A stretch of 64,000 bases of DNA from Marininema halotolerans (GTDB lineage: Bacteria > Bacillota > Bacilli > Thermoactinomycetales > DSM-45169): positions 248,001 through 312,000 of the forward strand of contig NZ_FPAA01000003.1 in assembly GCF_900116235.1 (NCBI RefSeq), read 5' to 3'. This document shows, one piece after another, positions 53,455 through 64,000 of this stretch (positions within the stretch are counted from its first letter, which is position 1; each line of letters starts with the position of its first letter). Both the position numbers and the translations under genes were made by a program. The notes under the pieces are model-generated. The model was not told the origin of the DNA, searched no databases, and saw nothing but the letters and a program-made list of their open reading frames with translations.

Positions 53455-55530
53455 ATGGCTGATTCTCTTGTCATCGTCGAGTCTCCCGCAAAGGCAAAAA
53501 CCATTGGCAAATACCTTGGCAAAAAGTATATTGTGAAGGCATCCATGGGTCATGTGCGGGATCTTCCTAAAAGTCAGTTGGGCGTAGATACTAAAAATCG
53601 ATTCGAGCCGAAATATATAACCATCCGTGGTAAAGGTGATGTGTTAAAGGAATTGCGTGATGCTCGGAAAAAAGTAAAACGAGTCTATTTAGCTGCTGAC
53701 CCAGATCGAGAAGGGGAGGCAATTGCATTCCACCTGGCACATAGCCTTAACCTTGAGGTTGAAGAGGAATGTCGAGTGGTATTCAATGAGATTACCAAGC
53801 AAGCGGTCAAGGATGCTTTTAAAAAGCCTCGAAAAATCAATATGGACCTCGTGGAAGCGCAACAAGCACGACGCATCCTAGACCGTTTGGTCGGTTATGG
53901 GATTAGTCCTGTGCTATGGAAAAAAGTAAAGAAAGGGCTTTCTGCTGGTCGTGTCCAATCGGTAGCCGTGAAGTTGGTCATTGATCGGGAGAATGAAATT
54001 CGTGATTTTACCCCAGAGGAGTATTGGACAGTCACAGCCATACTGGATGCGAATGGGGAAAAGTTTGAAGCGAAATTTCATGGATATGGAAAGCAAAAAC
54101 AAGAATTAAAAAATGAAGCGGATGTAAAAAAGCTTCTTGAAGCGATTAAGGGAAAACGGTATACCGTTGCCGATGTGAAAAAAAGTGATCGACGCCGGAA
54201 TCCAGCTCCCCCATTTATTACGAGTTCACTGCAACAAGAAGCTGCGCGTAAGTTGAATTTTCGTGCTGCGAAGACCATGGCGGTTGCTCAACAGTTGTAT
54301 GAAGGGGTGGATTTAGGAAAAAAAGAAGGTACGGTCGGTCTTATTACTTACATGCGAACGGATTCAACTCGGATATCTGCAACGGCACAAGAGGAAGTAC
54401 GGGATTATGTTGCTCATACATATGGAGAAAATTATCTTCCGAAGTCACCGCGTACCCATAAGACAAAGGCTGGGGCTCAAGATGCCCATGAAGGGATTCG
54501 ACCGACATCAACACTTCGCACCCCGAGTGCCATGAAACCGTTCTTGTCGAGGGATCAAAATCGACTATATAAGTTGATTTGGGAACGCTTTGTTGCCAGT
54601 CAGATGGCACCTGCTGTGATGGATGCGATTTCGGCAGATATATTGGTGGGAGATGCTCTGTTCCGTGCAACGGGATCGAAAGTGAAATTTCCTGGCTTTA
54701 TGAAGGTGTATGTGGAGGGGAACGACGATAATAAGAAGGAAGAAGACAAGTACCTCCCTCAATTAGAAGTGGGTCAAAAGTTGAAAAAAGATAAGATTGA
54801 CCCGAAGCAACATTTCACCCAGCCGCCACCACGGTATACCGAGGCGCGCTTGGTAAAGACGCTTGAGGAAAAGGGGATTGGCCGCCCAAGTACCTATGCT
54901 CCAACGCTGGATACAATCCAGAAACGGGGTTACGTGATGCTTGAGGATAAACGATTTGTCCCTTCGGAGCTGGGAGAGATTGTGAGTTCCTTGATGCAAG
55001 AATTTTTCCCGGAAATCTTGAATGTGGAATTTACAGTGAATATGGAAGAGAACTTAGACCATGTCGAAGAAGGGAAAATGGATGGTGTTCAGATTCTTGA
55101 GCGTTTCTATGAGAACTTTGAAAAGCGCTTAGAAGTGGCAGAGGAGCAGATGAAGGAAGTAGAGATCCAAGATGAGGTCTCAGATGAAGTTTGTGAAAAA
55201 TGTGGAAGCGTCATGGTTTACAAATTTGGACGCTATGGAAAATTCCTTGCCTGCTCAGGTTTTCCTGACTGTCGCAATGCAAAGCCGATCGTGAAATCCA
55301 CCGATGTGACCTGCCCAAAATGTGAACAGGGAGAGATTGTAGAACGAAAAAGCAAAAAACAACGGACGTTCTATGGTTGTGACCGGTATCCGGAATGTGA
55401 TTTTGTTTCGTGGGATAAGCCCATTCCGCGACCTTGTCCTAAATGTGGGAAAATGCTCGTGGAAAAACGGCGCAAAAAAGGAACATTGATTCAATGTACG
55501 GCTTGTGATTTCGAAGAGGAGAAAAATTGA
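53455..55530 (+). CDS. topA: DNA topoisomerase I (type IA)
   Basis: A 691-residue enzyme relaxing negative supercoils. N-terminal [18 protein letters not shown] and [10 protein letters not shown]; the active-site Tyr is in [12 protein letters not shown]. Three C-terminal zinc ribbons are visible (C-E-K-C-G with C-S-G-F-P-D-C; C-P-K-C-E-Q-G with C-D-R-Y-P-E-C; C-P-K-C-G-K-M with C-T-A-C). The ATG follows GAGAGGTGAG. The last zinc ribbon is short. Confidence 0.97.
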   Translation: MADSLVIVESPAKAKTIGKYLGKKYIVKASMGHVRDLPKSQLGVDTKNRFEPKYITIRGKGDVLKELRDARKKVKRVYLAADPDREGEAIAFHLAHSLNLEVEEECRVVFNEITKQAVKDAFKKPRKINMDLVEAQQARRILDRLVGYGISPVLWKKVKKGLSAGRVQSVAVKLVIDRENEIRDFTPEEYWTVTAILDANGEKFEAKFHGYGKQKQELKNEADVKKLLEAIKGKRYTVADVKKSDRRRNPAPPFITSSLQQEAARKLNFRAAKTMAVAQQLYEGVDLGKKEGTVGLITYMRTDSTRISATAQEEVRDYVAHTYGENYLPKSPRTHKTKAGAQDAHEGIRPTSTLRTPSAMKPFLSRDQNRLYKLIWERFVASQMAPAVMDAISADILVGDALFRATGSKVKFPGFMKVYVEGNDDNKKEEDKYLPQLEVGQKLKKDKIDPKQHFTQPPPRYTEARLVKTLEEKGIGRPSTYAPTLDTIQKRGYVMLEDKRFVPSELGEIVSSLMQEFFPEILNVEFTVNMEENLDHVEEGKMDGVQILERFYENFEKRLEVAEEQMKEVEIQDEVSDEVCEKCGSVMVYKFGRYGKFLACSGFPDCRNAKPIVKSTDVTCPKCEQGEIVERKSKKQRTFYGCDRYPECDFVSWDKPIPRPCPKCGKMLVEKRRKKGTLIQCTACDFEEEKN

Positions 55531-55549
55531 TTGAGGAGAGATCGTCGTG

Positions 55550-56866
55550 ATGAAGCCGGTAACAGTGATTGGAGCGGGACTTGCTGGGAGTGAGGCTGCC
55601 TGGCAACTAGTAAAGCAAGGGGTACCAGTGCGGCTGGTGGAAATGCGGCCGAAAAAGCAAACACCCGCCCACCATACACCCCACTATGCGGAGTTGGTAT
55701 GTACGAACTCGCTCCGTTCCAATGATTGGGGCCATGCAGTAGGGATTTTAAAGGAAGAAATGCGGAGGATGGATTCGTTGATCCTTGATTGCGCGGATCG
55801 TCATGCGGTTCCCGCAGGTGGAGCCCTAGCCGTTGACCGGGAGGGTTTCTCAGGCTCTGTGACCGACCGATTACAAAATCATCCTTTGGTAGAGGTTGTG
55901 GAAGGGGAATTGACGGATATTCCTGATGGAATCACCGTTGTGGCCACAGGGCCACTTACCTCGGAAGCACTTTCTGAAAAAATTAGTCAGCTAACGGGAG
56001 AGGAACACCTCTACTTTTATGATGCGGCTGCCCCCATTATCGAGAAGGATTCAATTGATATGGAGAAAGCGTTTGTCGCATCCCGGTATGATAAAGGGGA
56101 AGCAGCTTATATCAACTGTCCGATGAATAATGAAGAGTTTGATCGTTTTTACGAGGCACTGATTACAGCCGAGACGACCCCACTGAAGACATTTGAGAAA
56201 GAAGTTTATTTTGAAGGATGTATGCCGATTGAAGTCATGGCGAAAAGAGGGAAAGAGACGATTCTCTATGGACCCATGAAACCAGTAGGATTAGTTGATC
56301 CCCGAACGGGGAAACGGTCACGAGCGGTCGTTCAATTACGCCAAGATGATGGCGCAGGATCCTTATATAATCTAGTAGGCTTTCAAACCCATTTGAAATG
56401 GGGAGAGCAAAAGCGGATTCTCCGTATGATTCCAGGTCTTGAGAATGCGGAAATTGTCCGATATGGTGTGATGCATCGGAATACCTTTATCAATTCACCT
56501 CGGGCACTTTATCCTACCTATCAATTTAAAAATCGCTCGAATCTCTTTTTTGCTGGGCAGATGACCGGTGTAGAGGGGTATGTTGAATCTGCTGCAGCGG
56601 GTCTAATCGCGGGAATAAATGCAGCAAGGTATGCACAAGGAAAAGAGTTACTGATCTTACCGCCAGAAACGGCGCTAGGGAGTCTGGCTCGCTATATTAC
56701 AACCGCAAACCCTGAAAATTTTCAACCGATGAATGCAAACTTTGGATTATTTCCTCCATTGCCACAGAAGGTTCGTGAGAAACGCGAACGCAATCGTCAA
56801 TATGGAGAGCGAGCGTTACAAGCGATTGACCAATTTGCGCAGGAATCAAGCGCTACAGTGGGTTAA
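55550..56866 (+). CDS. trmFO: methylenetetrahydrofolate--tRNA-(uracil-54-C5)-methyltransferase
   Basis: A 438-residue flavoprotein that makes 5-methyluridine at position 54 of tRNA. FAD-binding motif [14 protein letters not shown] lies at the N terminus. [15 protein letters not shown] and [12 protein letters not shown] are diagnostic. It is 16-19 bases after topA. ATG 55550 is preferred, but GTG 55547 lies in frame and the GAGGAG site fits either. Confidence 0.95.
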   Translation: MKPVTVIGAGLAGSEAAWQLVKQGVPVRLVEMRPKKQTPAHHTPHYAELVCTNSLRSNDWGHAVGILKEEMRRMDSLILDCADRHAVPAGGALAVDREGFSGSVTDRLQNHPLVEVVEGELTDIPDGITVVATGPLTSEALSEKISQLTGEEHLYFYDAAAPIIEKDSIDMEKAFVASRYDKGEAAYINCPMNNEEFDRFYEALITAETTPLKTFEKEVYFEGCMPIEVMAKRGKETILYGPMKPVGLVDPRTGKRSRAVVQLRQDDGAGSLYNLVGFQTHLKWGEQKRILRMIPGLENAEIVRYGVMHRNTFINSPRALYPTYQFKNRSNLFFAGQMTGVEGYVESAAAGLIAGINAARYAQGKELLILPPETALGSLARYITTANPENFQPMNANFGLFPPLPQKVREKRERNRQYGERALQAIDQFAQESSATVG

Positions 56867-56867
56867 G

Positions 56868-56902
56868 TAGAAGGAATTCGGCTTTTATGGGCCGGATTCT
56901 TC
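56868..56902 (+). terminator. terminator of topA-trmFO
   Basis: GAATTCGGC pairs with GCCGGATTC, with flanking AGAAG/TTCTT complementarity and T residues on the 3' side. It lies just after the trmFO stop, before the hslVU-codY promoter. Confidence 0.65.
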
Positions 56903-56911
56903 TTTTGGACA

Positions 56912-56926
56912 AACTTTCAGAATATT
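56912..56926 (+). promoter_or_regulatory. CodY-box-like sequence upstream of hslV-hslU-codY
   Basis: AACTTTCAGAATATT matches the CodY consensus AATTTTCWGAAAATT at 13 of 15 positions. It lies about 25 bases upstream of the -35 of the operon that encodes CodY, which suggests autoregulation. Binding is inferred only. Confidence 0.5.
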
Positions 56927-56949
56927 ATGTTATATAGGCACAATTTTCC

Positions 56950-56978
56950 TTGCCGGGTGACACTTTATATGGTACGAT
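56950..56978 (+). promoter_or_regulatory. promoter of hslV-hslU-codY
   Basis: -35 TTGCCG (four of six), 17-base spacer, -10 TACGAT (four of six). The transcript would start near 56985, giving a leader of about 165 bases in which no clear structure was found. Confidence 0.55.
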
Positions 56979-57148
56979 GAGGTAGAGTTTGGCAGAGAAT
57001 TCCCGTAATGAGCTACATAGGTATTGTTTGGGAGGAAATTTGGAACAGCTGTGGCGCTTTAATTGTCTCGCTGTTTTTTTCTTCTGGAAAAAGGGTATAA
57101 AGTTGTTGTTATATCTTGTATTTAGAAGCGGAGCGAGGAGGATACGGT

Positions 57149-57688
57149 TTGGAAACCTTTCACGCAACCACGATCTTTGCTGTTCAAAAAAATGGATCCG
57201 GTGCGATTGCTGGCGATGGCCAGGTTACCTTTGGAAATCAAGTGGTTATGAAACATACCGCAAAAAAAGTTCGTCGTCTCTACCGGGGACAGGTGGTAGC
57301 CGGTTTTGCAGGCTCAGTTGCGGACGCCGTGACATTGTTTGAAAAGTTTGAAGGTAAGTTAGAAGAATTTCATGGGAACTTACCCCGGGCTGCTGTTGAA
57401 TTAGCAAAGGAATGGCGTGCTGATAAAGTTCTGCGAAAATTAGAAGCGATGTTAATTGTAATGGATAAAAGTGATTTGTTGCTGATCTCGGGTGGTGGCG
57501 AAGTAATTGAGCCAGATGATGGCATTTTGGCAATCGGTTCAGGAGGGAATTATGCCCTGGCTGCTGGTCGTGCCCTCGCTCGTCATGCAACCGATATGTC
57601 GGCAAGAGAAATTGCTGAATCTGCTTTGCGTGTGGCAGGGGAAATTTGCGTATTTACCAATGACCAATTGGTGGTAGAGGAGGTATAA
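57149..57688 (+). CDS. hslV: ATP-dependent protease subunit HslV (ClpQ)
   Basis: A 179-residue peptidase of the HslVU complex. Family segments [29 protein letters not shown] and [15 protein letters not shown] are present. TTG 57149 follows GAGGAGGA at six bases, giving an N terminus M-E-T-F-H-A-T-T. B. subtilis ClpQ/CodW has M-S-S-F-H-A-T-T and uses its N-terminal Ser. Here a Glu follows Met, so exposure of a nucleophile (Thr3 or the T-T at 7-8) needs processing. HslU follows three bases after the stop. The xerC gene that precedes hslV in Bacillus is absent. Confidence 0.93.
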   Translation: METFHATTIFAVQKNGSGAIAGDGQVTFGNQVVMKHTAKKVRRLYRGQVVAGFAGSVADAVTLFEKFEGKLEEFHGNLPRAAVELAKEWRADKVLRKLEAMLIVMDKSDLLLISGGGEVIEPDDGILAIGSGGNYALAAGRALARHATDMSAREIAESALRVAGEICVFTNDQLVVEEV

Positions 57689-57691
57689 TGC

Positions 57692-59113
57692 GTGAACGGC
57701 AATCATGGAAAATCGACGAGTGAGTGGACGCCACGGAGAATTGTGGCGGAACTTGATAAATATATTGTGGGACAAGATACAGCCAAGCGGGCGGTTGCTG
57801 TTGCTTTACGCAATCGCTATCGGAGAACCTTACTCCCTGAGGAGTTACGGGAAGAAGTTGTACCGAAAAACATCTTAATGATCGGTCCTACTGGCGTAGG
57901 TAAAACCGAAATTGCTCGCCGTTTAGCCAAACTGGTGGGTGCTCCTTTTGTTAAAGTGGAGGCGACAAAATTTACCGAAGTTGGCTATGTAGGTAGAGAT
58001 GTGGAATCGATGGTGCGAGACCTTGTGGAAACCGCGATTCGAATCATTAAAACAGAGAAGATTGAAGAAGTAAAAGAGCGAGCAGAAGAGTTAGCAGATG
58101 AACGGATTGTAGCGATCATGGTACCGGAAAAAAGCAGCTCCTCCGGGTTTAAAAATCCCTTGGAGATGTTTTTTAATCAGGGTGGGAATACCAATCGTGC
58201 AGAGGGACCGGAAGAAGCAGAAAAAAGCCGTCAGCTAGAGCAACGTCGTCGTCAAGTTAGCTTTCAATTAAAGAGCGGTCAGTTGGAAGACGAGACGGTA
58301 GAGATTGAGGTAGAGGATACCCTCCCGATGCTAGACATGTTCGGTGGCTCTGGAATGGAGCAGATGGGGATTAATATGCAGGAAATGTTAGGGCAACTCA
58401 TGCCAAAGAAAACGAAAAAGCGTCGCCTATCGGTGAAGGAAGCACGAAAAGTCTTAACCCAAGAAGAAGGACAAAAGCTGATCGATATGGATCATGTGCA
58501 ACAAGAGGCACTTCACCGGGTAGAAGATTCCGGGATCATATTTATTGATGAGGTTGATAAAATTTCGGGTAAAGATCAACGGGGTGGACCTGATGTATCC
58601 AGAGAAGGTGTCCAACGGGATATATTGCCCATCGTTGAAGGTTCGACCGTGATGACAAAATATGGCCCGGTAAAAACAGATCATGTGTTATTTATTGCGG
58701 CAGGGGCATTTCACACGGCGAAACCCTCGGATATGATTCCAGAGTTACAAGGGCGCTTTCCCATCCGAGTGGAATTAAATGATTTGACTGCTGAAGATTT
58801 TGTAAGGATTTTAACTGAACCAAAAGCCGCTCTCTTAAAGCAATATGCCGCTTTGCTTAAAACGGAAGATATTCATGTTACCTTCACCCCAGAAGGGATT
58901 AATGAGATTGCCCGTTTAGCCGCAGAGGTGAATCGAGGAACAGAGAATATTGGTGCACGGCGTCTTCATACGATGTTAGAACGCTTACTCGAAGAGCTTT
59001 CCTTCGAAGCGCCAGATATTACATTGGATGAAGTTCAGATCACACCCCAATATGTTCAAGAACGCCTGGCGAGTATTGTGGATGATCGAGACCTTTCGCA
59101 ATACATTCTTTAA
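57692..59113 (+). CDS. hslU: ATP-dependent protease ATPase subunit HslU (ClpY)
   Basis: A 473-residue AAA+ unfoldase. Walker [10 protein letters not shown], Walker [10 protein letters not shown], the sensor segment G-R-F-P-I-R-V-E-L and the C-terminal [14 protein letters not shown], which inserts into HslV, are visible. The intermediate I domain (about 110-260) is normal. The GTG start follows GAGGAGG at eight bases. It works with HslV. Confidence 0.96.
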   Translation: MNGNHGKSTSEWTPRRIVAELDKYIVGQDTAKRAVAVALRNRYRRTLLPEELREEVVPKNILMIGPTGVGKTEIARRLAKLVGAPFVKVEATKFTEVGYVGRDVESMVRDLVETAIRIIKTEKIEEVKERAEELADERIVAIMVPEKSSSSGFKNPLEMFFNQGGNTNRAEGPEEAEKSRQLEQRRRQVSFQLKSGQLEDETVEIEVEDTLPMLDMFGGSGMEQMGINMQEMLGQLMPKKTKKRRLSVKEARKVLTQEEGQKLIDMDHVQQEALHRVEDSGIIFIDEVDKISGKDQRGGPDVSREGVQRDILPIVEGSTVMTKYGPVKTDHVLFIAAGAFHTAKPSDMIPELQGRFPIRVELNDLTAEDFVRILTEPKAALLKQYAALLKTEDIHVTFTPEGINEIARLAAEVNRGTENIGARRLHTMLERLLEELSFEAPDITLDEVQITPQYVQERLASIVDDRDLSQYIL

Positions 59114-59243
59114 ATGCATACTCACCCCCTCAACGATTGGTTGGGGGGCTACGTGTTGCTCGTTTATGAAAAATATGTCACTGCTGACTGGGAACTTACG
59201 TTGTTATAAATAGAACATACTCGATATAGAAGAGGGGTCAATG

Positions 59244-60020
59244 ATGGATCTGTTGAGTAAAGCGCGGGAGATTAATCGTCTCCTGCAAAAAACTGCTGGA
59301 CATGCTGTCAATTTTATGGAGATGGCAGAAGTGCTTCGTGATGTGATTGTTGCAAATATCTATGTGGTTAGCCGAAAAGGGAAAATTCTTGGGCATGGTC
59401 TTGTGCATGAAAATCATACTGATGATCTTCATCAAGCCATTTTAAAAGAAGGGCGTCTTCCAGAAGCATACAACCTGTTAATCAAGTCTGTCCAAGAACC
59501 CGTCACCAATATGGATGAGACCAGTGAGTACAGTTTTAATCATCATGTCCAGGGAAATGAACATGGATTTACAACCATTGTTCCGATTATCGGGGGTGGG
59601 GATCGTTTGGGCACCCTTCTTCTCACGCGATTTAATCAACCCTTTATTGATGATGATCTCATCCTTACAGAGTATGGAGCAACCGTTGTAGGGATGGAAA
59701 TCTTGCAAATGAAGGCAGAAGAAGCAGAAGAAGAGGCACGTAGTCGCGCCGTGGTTCAATTGGCTGTTGACTCCCTTTCATATAGTGAGCTAGAGGCGAT
59801 GGAACATATCTTCAGTGAATTAGAAGGAAAAGAAGGAATCCTTGTCGCCAGTAAAATAGCAGATCGTGCGGGTATTACTCGTTCGGTGATTGTCAACGCA
59901 CTTCGGAAATTGGAGAGTGCCGGTGTGATTGATTCGCGTTCCCTGGGGATGAAAGGAACGCATATCAAGGTTTTAAATGAAAAATTCCTTCCTGCCCTTG
60001 AAAAGTTAACCTCGTCTTGA
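59244..60020 (+). CDS. codY: global nutritional regulator CodY
   Basis: A 258-residue protein: GAF domain (about 1-155) that binds branched-chain amino acids and, with a separate site, GTP, then a winged helix-turn-helix with [31 protein letters not shown] 59244 is preferred over the adjacent ATG 59241, because of the AGAGGGG spacing. Encoded directly after hslVU as in Bacillus, and here followed by rpsB with no flagellar operon. Candidate target sites lie upstream of its own operon. Confidence 0.95.
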   Translation: MDLLSKAREINRLLQKTAGHAVNFMEMAEVLRDVIVANIYVVSRKGKILGHGLVHENHTDDLHQAILKEGRLPEAYNLLIKSVQEPVTNMDETSEYSFNHHVQGNEHGFTTIVPIIGGGDRLGTLLLTRFNQPFIDDDLILTEYGATVVGMEILQMKAEEAEEEARSRAVVQLAVDSLSYSELEAMEHIFSELEGKEGILVASKIADRAGITRSVIVNALRKLESAGVIDSRSLGMKGTHIKVLNEKFLPALEKLTSS

Positions 60021-60029
60021 GAATCAAAC

Positions 60030-60058
60030 TTGCGGGGGTAGGGGTCTTGTGGTATATT
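60030..60058 (+). promoter_or_regulatory. sigma-A promoter of rpsB
   Basis: -35 TTGCGG (four of six), 17-base spacer, -10 TATATT (five of six), starting nine bases after the codY stop. The transcript would begin near 60065. Confidence 0.65.
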
Positions 60059-60064
60059 TATTAG

Positions 60065-60170
60065 CGGTGTGAACACACACGTTAGTGGAGGAGTTGGATG
60101 TGTGCCGATGGATCGGTGTCCAGTTCTGTAGAAGCTAGCGGAGGTAAAACAAAAGGGAGGAAACACCACT
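60065..60170 (+). promoter_or_regulatory. candidate rpsB leader with pairing potential
   Basis: The 105-base leader contains CACACAC (60073-60079) with matching GTGTG (60100-60104), the CCGATGGATCGG hairpin, and an ATG at 60098 in another frame with its own GAGGAG site. The ORF from this ATG runs into rpsB in another frame. This is compatible with S2 autoregulation but unproven. Confidence 0.35.
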
Positions 60171-60869
60171 ATGGCAGTCGTTTCTATGAAACAGCTTTTA
60201 GAAGCGGGCGTCCACTTTGGACATCAAACCCGTCGTTGGAATCCGAAGATGTCAAAATACATCTTCACCGAGCGGAATGGAATCTACATCATTGACCTAC
60301 AAAAAACGGTTAAAATGATGGAGGATACTTACAACTATGTACGCGACCTTGCAGCAAAAGGTGGCAACATCTTGTTTGTAGGGACTAAAAAACAAGCACA
60401 AGATGCAGTGAAAGAAGAAGCTGCACGTTCTGATATGTTTTATGTCAACCACCGTTGGTTGGGTGGGACCTTGACTAACTTCCAGACGATTCGCAAGCGG
60501 ATTACACGCCTGCATCAATTGGAAGCGATGGAAGAGGATGGCACCTTCGAAGTACTTCCAAAGAAAGAAGTTGTGATGCTTAAGAAAGAACAATCTCGTC
60601 TTGAGAAGTTCCTTGGCGGAATTAAGCATATGAAACAGCTTCCCGACGCCGTTTTCATCATTGACCCACGGAAAGAGCGGATCGCTGTGGCAGAAGCTCG
60701 GAAGCTTGGGATTCCGATCATCGCCATCGTGGATACCAACTGTGATCCTGATGAAATCGACCACATCATCCCCGGTAACGATGACGCCATTCGTGCGGTA
60801 CGTCTATTCACTTCGAAAATGGCGGATGCCGTATTGGAAGGGAAACAGGGAGAACAAAACGCGTCCTGA
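60171..60869 (+). CDS. rpsB: 30S ribosomal protein S2
   Basis: A 232-residue S2 protein. [34 protein letters not shown] and [12 protein letters not shown] are the S2 signatures. The ATG follows AAGGGAGGA. The C terminus is short. It heads rpsB-tsf. Confidence 0.97.
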   Translation: MAVVSMKQLLEAGVHFGHQTRRWNPKMSKYIFTERNGIYIIDLQKTVKMMEDTYNYVRDLAAKGGNILFVGTKKQAQDAVKEEAARSDMFYVNHRWLGGTLTNFQTIRKRITRLHQLEAMEEDGTFEVLPKKEVVMLKKEQSRLEKFLGGIKHMKQLPDAVFIIDPRKERIAVAEARKLGIPIIAIVDTNCDPDEIDHIIPGNDDAIRAVRLFTSKMADAVLEGKQGEQNAS

Positions 60870-60882
60870 TTAAACACGCGGA

Positions 60883-60918
60883 AGGGGGTGGCCACGAATA
60901 GCGTGACCACCCTTTTTT
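60883..60918 (+). terminator. attenuating terminator between rpsB and tsf
   Basis: GGGTGGCCACG pairs with CGTGACCACCC (one mismatch), followed by six T. It lies 14 bases after rpsB and could reduce read-through into tsf. Confidence 0.65.
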
Positions 60919-61016
60919 AACGGAATGAACTGGTTTGCTTATCTTCAGGTATTTTTGGTTGCCTGAGGATGAGCAGACACAATCATACTTAATTAGTTAA
61001 AAGGAGGCACCCCCTC

Positions 61017-61667
61017 ATGGCAATCACTGCTGCTCAAGTGAAAGAACTGCGCGAAAAAACTGGTGCAGGCATGATGGACTGCAAAAAAGTACTAACTGAA
61101 GTTGATGGCAATATGGAAAAAGCAATGGAGTTGCTACGTGAAAAAGGATTGGCTAAAGCGGATAAAAAAGCGGATCGGGTAGCGGCTGAAGGTATTGTAG
61201 AATCCTATATCCATGCAGGTGGACGCATTGGAGTATTGGTTGAAGTGAACTGTGAGACTGATTTCGTAGCAAAAACCGAAGGTTTTCAAGCCTTTGTAAA
61301 AGATGTTGCTATGCAAATTGCAGCAATGGGTCCCAAATATGTTCGCCGTGAAGAAGTGTCTGAAGAAGAAGTGGAAAAAGAGCGTGAAATTCTTAAAGCA
61401 CAAGCATTGCAAGAAGGAAAACCTGCACATATCGTTGATAAAATGGTGGAAGGTCGCCTTGATAAATTCTATGAGCGTATCTGCCTCCTCGATCAAACTT
61501 TCATCAAAGATGGTGACAAAAAGATTGGCGAAATGGTGAAAGAACAGATTGCTAAGATTGGTGAAAATGTCTCCATCCGCCGTTTTGCTCGTTTTGAACT
61601 AGGTGAGGGGATCGAAAAGAAGGAAGACGATTTTGTTTCCGAAGTAATGTCCCAAGTGAAGAAGTAA
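61017..61667 (+). CDS. tsf: elongation factor Ts (short type)
   Basis: A 216-residue nucleotide-exchange factor for EF-Tu. The N-terminal UBA-like domain ([14 protein letters not shown]) and the core T-D-F-V-A-K motif are present. It is shorter than B. subtilis EF-Ts (293), like those of several thermophiles, lacking part of the second core subdomain and coiled coil. The ATG follows AAAAGGAGGC. Confidence 0.96.
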   Translation: MAITAAQVKELREKTGAGMMDCKKVLTEVDGNMEKAMELLREKGLAKADKKADRVAAEGIVESYIHAGGRIGVLVEVNCETDFVAKTEGFQAFVKDVAMQIAAMGPKYVRREEVSEEEVEKEREILKAQALQEGKPAHIVDKMVEGRLDKFYERICLLDQTFIKDGDKKIGEMVKEQIAKIGENVSIRRFARFELGEGIEKKEDDFVSEVMSQVKK

Positions 61668-61682
61668 TTGGTCATAATTAAT

Positions 61683-61709
61683 AGGGAACACGTTGTGTTC
61701 CCTTTTTTT
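61683..61709 (+). terminator. terminator of rpsB-tsf
   Basis: A 9-bp perfect stem (61683-61691 with 61695-61703) followed by T residues to 61709. Confidence 0.8.
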
Positions 61710-61723
61710 GCAGGTAAGTATGA

Positions 61724-62505
<782 letters not shown>

Positions 62506-62506
<1 letters not shown>

Positions 62507-63063
62507 TGTTGGATGTTGTAAAAAAAGATCAAACTGATCGGATGGAAAAATCCATTCAGACGCTCAAGAGGGATTTAGCAACTTTGCGTGCAGGACGAGC
62601 TACCCCTGCATTGTTGGACAAAGTGACGGTTGAGTATTATGGAAGTGAAATGCCTATTAACCAAACGGCGAACATTTCTACGCCAGAACCTCGATTGTTG
62701 TTAATCCAACCCTGGGATAAATCTTCTTTAAGTGAGATTGAACGGGCGATTCTTAAATCGGACTTAGGATTAACCCCGAGTAATGATGGGAATGTCATAC
62801 GGATTGCCATCCCTGCATTGACAGAGCAACGACGTGCAGAGTTGGTGAAGGTGGCGAAGAAAACGGGTGAAGAAGCAAAGGTCGCCATTCGTAACATTCG
62901 TCGAGATGGGAATGATGAAGTAAAGAAGCTTGAAAAAAGCGGTGACATCTCAGAAGATGATGCGCGACGTGGCCAAGAAGAAATTCAAAAGCTTACGGAT
63001 CGTTTTATTAAAGAGGCGGATCAAGTGGTAGAAGCCAAAGAAAAAGAGATCATGGAAGTTTAA
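62506..63063 (+). CDS. frr: ribosome recycling factor
   Basis: A 185-residue RRF with the standard length. [12 protein letters not shown], the hinge [22 protein letters not shown] and the C-terminal helix are present. The start overlaps the pyrH stop by one base with AGGGGGAATG upstream, so the two are translationally coupled. Confidence 0.97.
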
Positions 63064-63073
63064 TTATAACAGG

Positions 63074-63103
63074 GAATCCCCCTTCTAATCGAAGGGGTTT
63101 TCC
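63074..63103 (+). terminator. terminator of pyrH-frr
   Basis: AATCCCCCTTC pairs with GAAGGGGTT across a five-base loop, with a T tail. It separates frr from uppS, which has an upstream region of about 200 bases. Confidence 0.7.
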
Positions 63104-63270
63104 TTTATATAGCGCACAATTTGATACGAGATGCAGTGGTGAAGTGGCATTCAAAGTGAAAATATTGCATACTAGAGATAGCTTGTAAGCATAGCCTTCA
63201 TCCAAAGAGATGCACATACTTCTAACCCAATCCGATTGCTGTATGGGGATAGGACAGCGGAGGAATGACA

Positions 63271-64000
63271 ATGATTGAACGATTGAAAAACTGGTTAGTT
63301 GGTTACCAAAAAGAAGAAACCCAAAAACCAGGTGATGAGGAACGGATGGAAGTGCTAAAAAAAGGACCGATGCCTCGTCACGTTGCAATGATTATGGATG
63401 GAAATGGACGTTGGGCGCAAAAACGGGGATTGCCACGAATTGCAGGTCATCGAGCAGGAATGAAGACGGTGCGCCACATTACTCGTGTAGCGGATGATTT
63501 GGGCATTGAAGCGCTTACACTCTACTCGTTTTCAACAGAAAACTGGAAGCGCCCCAAAGATGAAGTGAATTACTTGATGGGACTTCCTGAGGAATTTCTT
63601 CGTACAGATTTGGATGAATTAGTGCGTCGCAATATTCGAGTCGGTATGGTGGGGCGTGAGGATGAGCTTCCTGATCACACAAAGCGTGCGATCGAGGGTT
63701 TTAAAGAAGGGACAAAGGACAATACAGGGATGATCCTATCCTTTGCACTTAACTATGGCGCACGTTCCGAACTGATTCATGCCACCCAGCGGATTATTGA
63801 AGATGTTCAGTCAGGGAAGATGGACAAGGAAGGCGTGAGTGAAGCGCTTTTTGACCAATATTTATACACGGCGAATCTACCTGATCCAGATTTAATGATT
63901 CGGACAAGCGGAGAAGTTCGAATCTCTAACTTTATGTTATGGCAATTAGCTTATAGTGAATTGTGGTTTACAGATGAACTGTGGCCCGATTTTTCCCGAG
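63271..64000 (+). CDS. uppS: undecaprenyl diphosphate synthase (partial, cut by the window end)
   Basis: About 243 codons of a cis-prenyltransferase that extends farnesyl-PP to the C55 carrier for cell-wall synthesis. The catalytic Asp lies in A-M-I-M-D-G-N-G-R-W-A near residue 40 and the C-terminal signature R-T-S-G-E-V-R-I-S-N-F-M-L-W-Q-L-A-Y-S-E is present. ATG 63271 has GGAGG seven bases upstream; ATG 63265 is too close. An N-terminal extension of about 30 residues precedes the core. The last few residues, after the D-F-S-R, lie outside the window. Confidence 0.95.
   Translation, partial: MIERLKNWLVGYQKEETQKPGDEERMEVLKKGPMPRHVAMIMDGNGRWAQKRGLPRIAGHRAGMKTVRHITRVADDLGIEALTLYSFSTENWKRPKDEVNYLMGLPEEFLRTDLDELVRRNIRVGMVGREDELPDHTKRAIEGFKEGTKDNTGMILSFALNYGARSELIHATQRIIEDVQSGKMDKEGVSEALFDQYLYTANLPDPDLMIRTSGEVRISNFMLWQLAYSELWFTDELWPDFSR

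Noticed and set aside
56989-57148. Small ORF upstream of hslV, with the phrase F-F-F-W-K-K
   Set aside because: It runs out of frame across the start of hslV, has no binding site and no conserved pattern.

Overview
This is a chromosomal window from a low-to-mid GC, endospore-forming Bacillota, most likely a member of Bacillales close to Thermoactinomycetaceae. That placement is inferred from gene content: the conserved block sucC-sucD-dprA-topA-trmFO-hslV-hslU-codY-rpsB-tsf-pyrH-frr-uppS, a spore cortex-lytic enzyme, a DynA-type double dynamin, strong AGGAGG ribosome binding sites with many TTG/GTG starts, and absence of the flagellar genes that separate codY from rpsB in Bacillus. No rRNA, tRNA, CRISPR array, insertion sequence or prophage was recognised.

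Layout. 1-6.5 kb: the end of a DUF2975 gene, a YozG-like regulator and a DUF817 membrane protein (the yoaS-yozG-yoaT arrangement), a two-GTPase dynamin, and a polysaccharide deacetylase. 6.5-12.9 kb: a tandem duplicated pair of ACT-like proteins, two convergent MFS transporters, and two paralogues sharing an almost identical N-terminal domain, the second fused to a beta-helix (candidate spore or surface proteins). 12.9-18.7 kb: histidine-degradation genes hutU-hutI-hutG behind an AraC-type regulator with a degenerate receiver domain; hutH is not here. 18.8-29.3 kb: a DUF1259 double-domain protein, an MFS exporter, a TetR-ABC export operon, a phosphodiesterase, a thioesterase behind a FadR-like operator, an epimerase and a VanZ protein. 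29.5-35.5 kb: a fatty-acid beta-oxidation cluster (acyl-CoA ligase, acyl-CoA dehydrogenase, 3-hydroxyacyl-CoA dehydrogenase, thiolase, class III CoA-transferase) with a second FadR-like box and a cre-like site. 35.5-44.5 kb: SleL-like spore hydrolase, proline iminopeptidase-like hydrolase, thioesterase, e(P4)-type phosphatase, a three-gene operon (YqcI/YcgG heme enzyme, cupin, amino-acid permease), a secreted protein with six 28-residue repeats, and DinB. 44.6-47.5 kb: kynA-kynU-kynB, tryptophan to anthranilate. 47.5-49.4 kb: small accessory genes (cupredoxin, WYL mini-protein, one-helix membrane peptide). 49.5-64 kb: the housekeeping block, ending in a uppS gene cut by the window edge.

Together the accessory part is a catabolic region (histidine, tryptophan, fatty acids) plus spore and envelope functions. 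The best candidates for new biology are the YcgG-cupin-permease operon, the structured sucCD leader with mutually exclusive pairings, the ACT-like tandem pair, the beta-helix paralogue pair, the 28-residue repeat protein, and the DUF1259 gene whose conserved reading frame starts upstream of any standard start codon. All functional names come from reading motifs by eye, with no database search. Starts were moved to ribosome binding sites where the sequence supports it, and the reasons are given per gene.
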